This document shows, piece by piece, positions 23,837-24,484 of a stretch of DNA of 24,484 nt. A model generated the notes under the pieces. The model saw only the letters and a list, made by a program, of their open reading frames with translations. It made no database searches and was not told the DNA's origin. This DNA comes from Coriobacteriaceae bacterium (GTDB taxonomy: Bacteria > Actinomycetota > Coriobacteriia > Coriobacteriales > Coriobacteriaceae), in the NCBI GenBank assembly GCA_902362275.1, contig CABIWB010000006.1, positions 106,474 through 130,957 on the forward strand, in the 5' to 3' direction. Numbering within the stretch: position 1 is the stretch's first letter; the number at the start of each line of letters is the position of its first letter. The position numbers and the translations under genes are program-made.

Positions 23837-24271
23837 TTACGAGAAGAAGAGGTCCAGCAGGGCCTCATCGTCATCGTCCTCATCGGCCGCGGCGCGATCC
23901 CAAACCTCAAGGTGGTCGTAGTTGCCCACAACCGTGACCTCGCGGTCGAGGTTCGCCTGCTTGCGGAGAGACTCGGAAAGACCGATACGACCGGCGCTGT
24001 CCACGTCCATCGACGTGGTGCGCTTGTTGATCGCCCTCATGAGCTTCTGGTCATTAATGTCACGCGGGTTAAAACCCTCATGGCCCTCACGACCCGCGAA
24101 GAGTCCTTCGACCCACTTATCGAAGGCCTCGGCAGAGAACACGTACAGAGCATCGACATCCAGGGCTTTGAACACGCGAACGTGCTCTCCAAGCTCCTCG
24201 CGAAGGGGTGCAGGCAGGGACAGACGACCCTTTGCATCGAGATTGCGCTCGTATGCACCAGTCATTCCCAT
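23837..24271 (-). CDS. mraZ: MraZ transcriptional regulator
   Basis: DNA-binding regulator with two AbrB-like SpoVT domains, which controls the dcw promoter in E. coli and mycoplasmas by binding TGGGN repeats. The 144 residues contain the first half-motif GAYERNLDAKGRLSLPAPLREEL and a second at about residues 84-106 (TTSMDVDSAGRIGLSESLRKQA), then an acidic end (DEDDDDEALLDLF). GGGGAGG lies 6 bases before the chosen ATG; the ATG two codons later is a weaker choice. It is the first gene of the cluster, and the region upstream has a matching row of TGGG repeats. Confidence 0.95.
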   Translation of the reverse strand: MGMTGAYERNLDAKGRLSLPAPLREELGEHVRVFKALDVDALYVFSAEAFDKWVEGLFAGREGHEGFNPRDINDQKLMRAINKRTTSMDVDSAGRIGLSESLRKQANLDREVTVVGNYDHLEVWDRAAADEDDDDEALLDLFFS

Positions 24272-24307
24272 GTGCGCCCTCCCCTCGGTTACTCAGATGG
24301 CACGTAC

Positions 24308-24324
24308 GCGGGGAACCACCCCGC
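24308..24324 (-). other. Hairpin in the mraZ 5' untranslated region
   Basis: GCGGGG and CCCCGC (6 bp) form a perfect stem with a 5-base loop, about 10 bases after the expected transcription start and 37 bases before the mraZ ATG. It is not followed by T residues, so it is more likely an mRNA stability or regulatory element than a terminator. Confidence 0.45.
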
Positions 24325-24339
24325 CTGTCGACGTCATTA

Positions 24340-24368
24340 ATAATATGGGTAACTGCCCCATTTTTCAA
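24340..24368 (-). promoter_or_regulatory. Main sigma-70 type promoter of the dcw cluster
   Basis: Minus strand -35 TTGAAA (24363-24368) and -10 TATTAT (24340-24345) are separated by exactly 17 bases. Expected start of transcription is near 24333, about 60 bases before the mraZ ATG. A TGGGG unit (24356-24360) lies inside the spacer, so MraZ binding there would compete with RNA polymerase. Confidence 0.85.
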
Positions 24369-24414
24369 CACCTTTCCCCACCCCTTCCCCCACCCCGCCC
24401 CACCACTCCACCCA
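24356..24414 (-). promoter_or_regulatory. mraZ: TGGG repeat array, candidate MraZ operator
   Basis: Minus-strand TGGG units begin at 24414, 24402, 24392, 24380 and 24360, so the steps are 12, 10, 12 and 20 bases, about one helical turn each (two for the last). This matches the known E. coli MraZ target style of TGGGN units repeated every 10 bases. The units lie just upstream of and within the promoter. Confidence 0.7.
24376..24401 (-). other. Predicted strong G-quadruplex upstream of the dcw promoter
   Basis: Five runs of four or five G on the non-template strand (24398-24401, 24393-24396, 24387-24391, 24381-24384, 24376-24379) are separated by loops of 1, 1, 2 and 1 bases. Short loops and G4 runs predict a very stable quadruplex, 7 bases upstream of the -35. 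Confidence 0.75.
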
Positions 24415-24435
24415 CCATATATCGCAAAACACCCC

Positions 24436-24449
24436 CAAGCATATGTTCG
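24436..24449. promoter_or_regulatory. Candidate LexA (SOS) box
   Basis: CAAGCATATGTTCG on the plus strand is CGAACATATGCTTG on the minus strand, matching the Gram-positive LexA consensus CGAACRNRYGTTCG at 12 of 14 positions with one perfect half-site. It lies about 68 bases upstream of the dcw -35, so it may instead serve a divergent gene to the right. Confidence 0.45.
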
Positions 24450-24450
24450 A

Positions 24451-24470
24451 AAACACAATATGTTGTGTTT
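24451..24470. promoter_or_regulatory. Candidate NrdR box (8-bp inverted repeat)
   Basis: Perfect 8-bp arms AAACACAA and TTGTGTTT with a 4-base centre. The central 16 bases (24453-24468) match the recalled NrdR consensus acaCwAtATaTwGtgt at 15 of 16 positions. NrdR represses ribonucleotide reductase operons and usually binds paired boxes about 31 bases apart; a partner could lie just beyond the right edge. Confidence 0.65.
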
Positions 24471-24484
24471 ACAGCAACGGCGGG

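Noticed and set aside
24412..24427. Second NrdR box 41 bases from the first
   Set aside because: Only about 10 of 16 positions match, and it overlaps the TGGG array; the partner is more likely outside the window.
24451..24470. Inverted repeat read as a terminator of an upstream gene
   Set aside because: The stem is AT-rich and lacks a T run of useful length; the operator reading fits much better.

Overview
The window looks like the chromosome of a high-GC Gram-positive actinobacterium, most likely a Coriobacteriia member close to Collinsella. I infer this from the actinobacterial FtsZ nucleotide motif (GEGGGTGTG), the absence of ftsA beside ftsZ, the presence of sepF, ylmG and divIVA, the GC-rich third codon positions and the gene order. 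The genus is an inference from memory, not a database result.

Almost everything is on the minus strand and reads from right to left as one long division and cell wall (dcw) cluster. From the right edge the order is mraZ, rsmH, ftsL-like, ftsI-type PBP, murF, mraY, murD, ftsW, murG, murC, murB, ftsQ, ftsZ. After the ftsZ terminator come ylmD (pgeF), then a complete phosphate uptake operon pstS-pstC-pstA-pstB-phoU, then ylmE (yggS), sepF, ylmG (yggT) and divIVA. The left edge holds the 3' part of a nitroreductase-family gene on the plus strand. It converges on divIVA, with back-to-back intrinsic terminators between the two genes.

The cluster forms a coherent machine. MurC, MurB, MurD, MurF, MraY and MurG make lipid II. 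FtsW and the class B PBP polymerise and cross-link septal peptidoglycan. FtsQ and FtsL regulate them. FtsZ with SepF forms the membrane-attached ring, and DivIVA and YlmG act on septum or pole organisation. murE and ftsA are not in the window. ylmH is also missing between ylmG and divIVA. The pst-phoU operon splits the usual ylmD-ylmE pair, and ylmD and pstS overlap by ATGA, so phosphate uptake seems translationally coupled to a peptidoglycan-editing gene.

The most interesting non-coding sequence is the 213-base region upstream of mraZ. It carries a near-perfect sigma-70 type promoter and a row of TGGG repeats spaced by about one helical turn (MraZ operator style). The repeats coincide with a very strong predicted G-quadruplex. 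Further upstream is a near-consensus LexA box next to a near-perfect NrdR box. This would place division, the SOS response and dNTP supply control in one short region, and suggests that a gene beyond the right edge belongs to the NrdR/LexA regulons. Other points of note are a ylmG gene with no ordinary start codon, in frame after the sepF stop, and long disordered tails of contrasting charge on FtsQ, FtsI, FtsW and SepF.

No rRNA, tRNA, CRISPR array, insertion sequence or phage gene was seen, and no gap between genes exceeds 300 bases.
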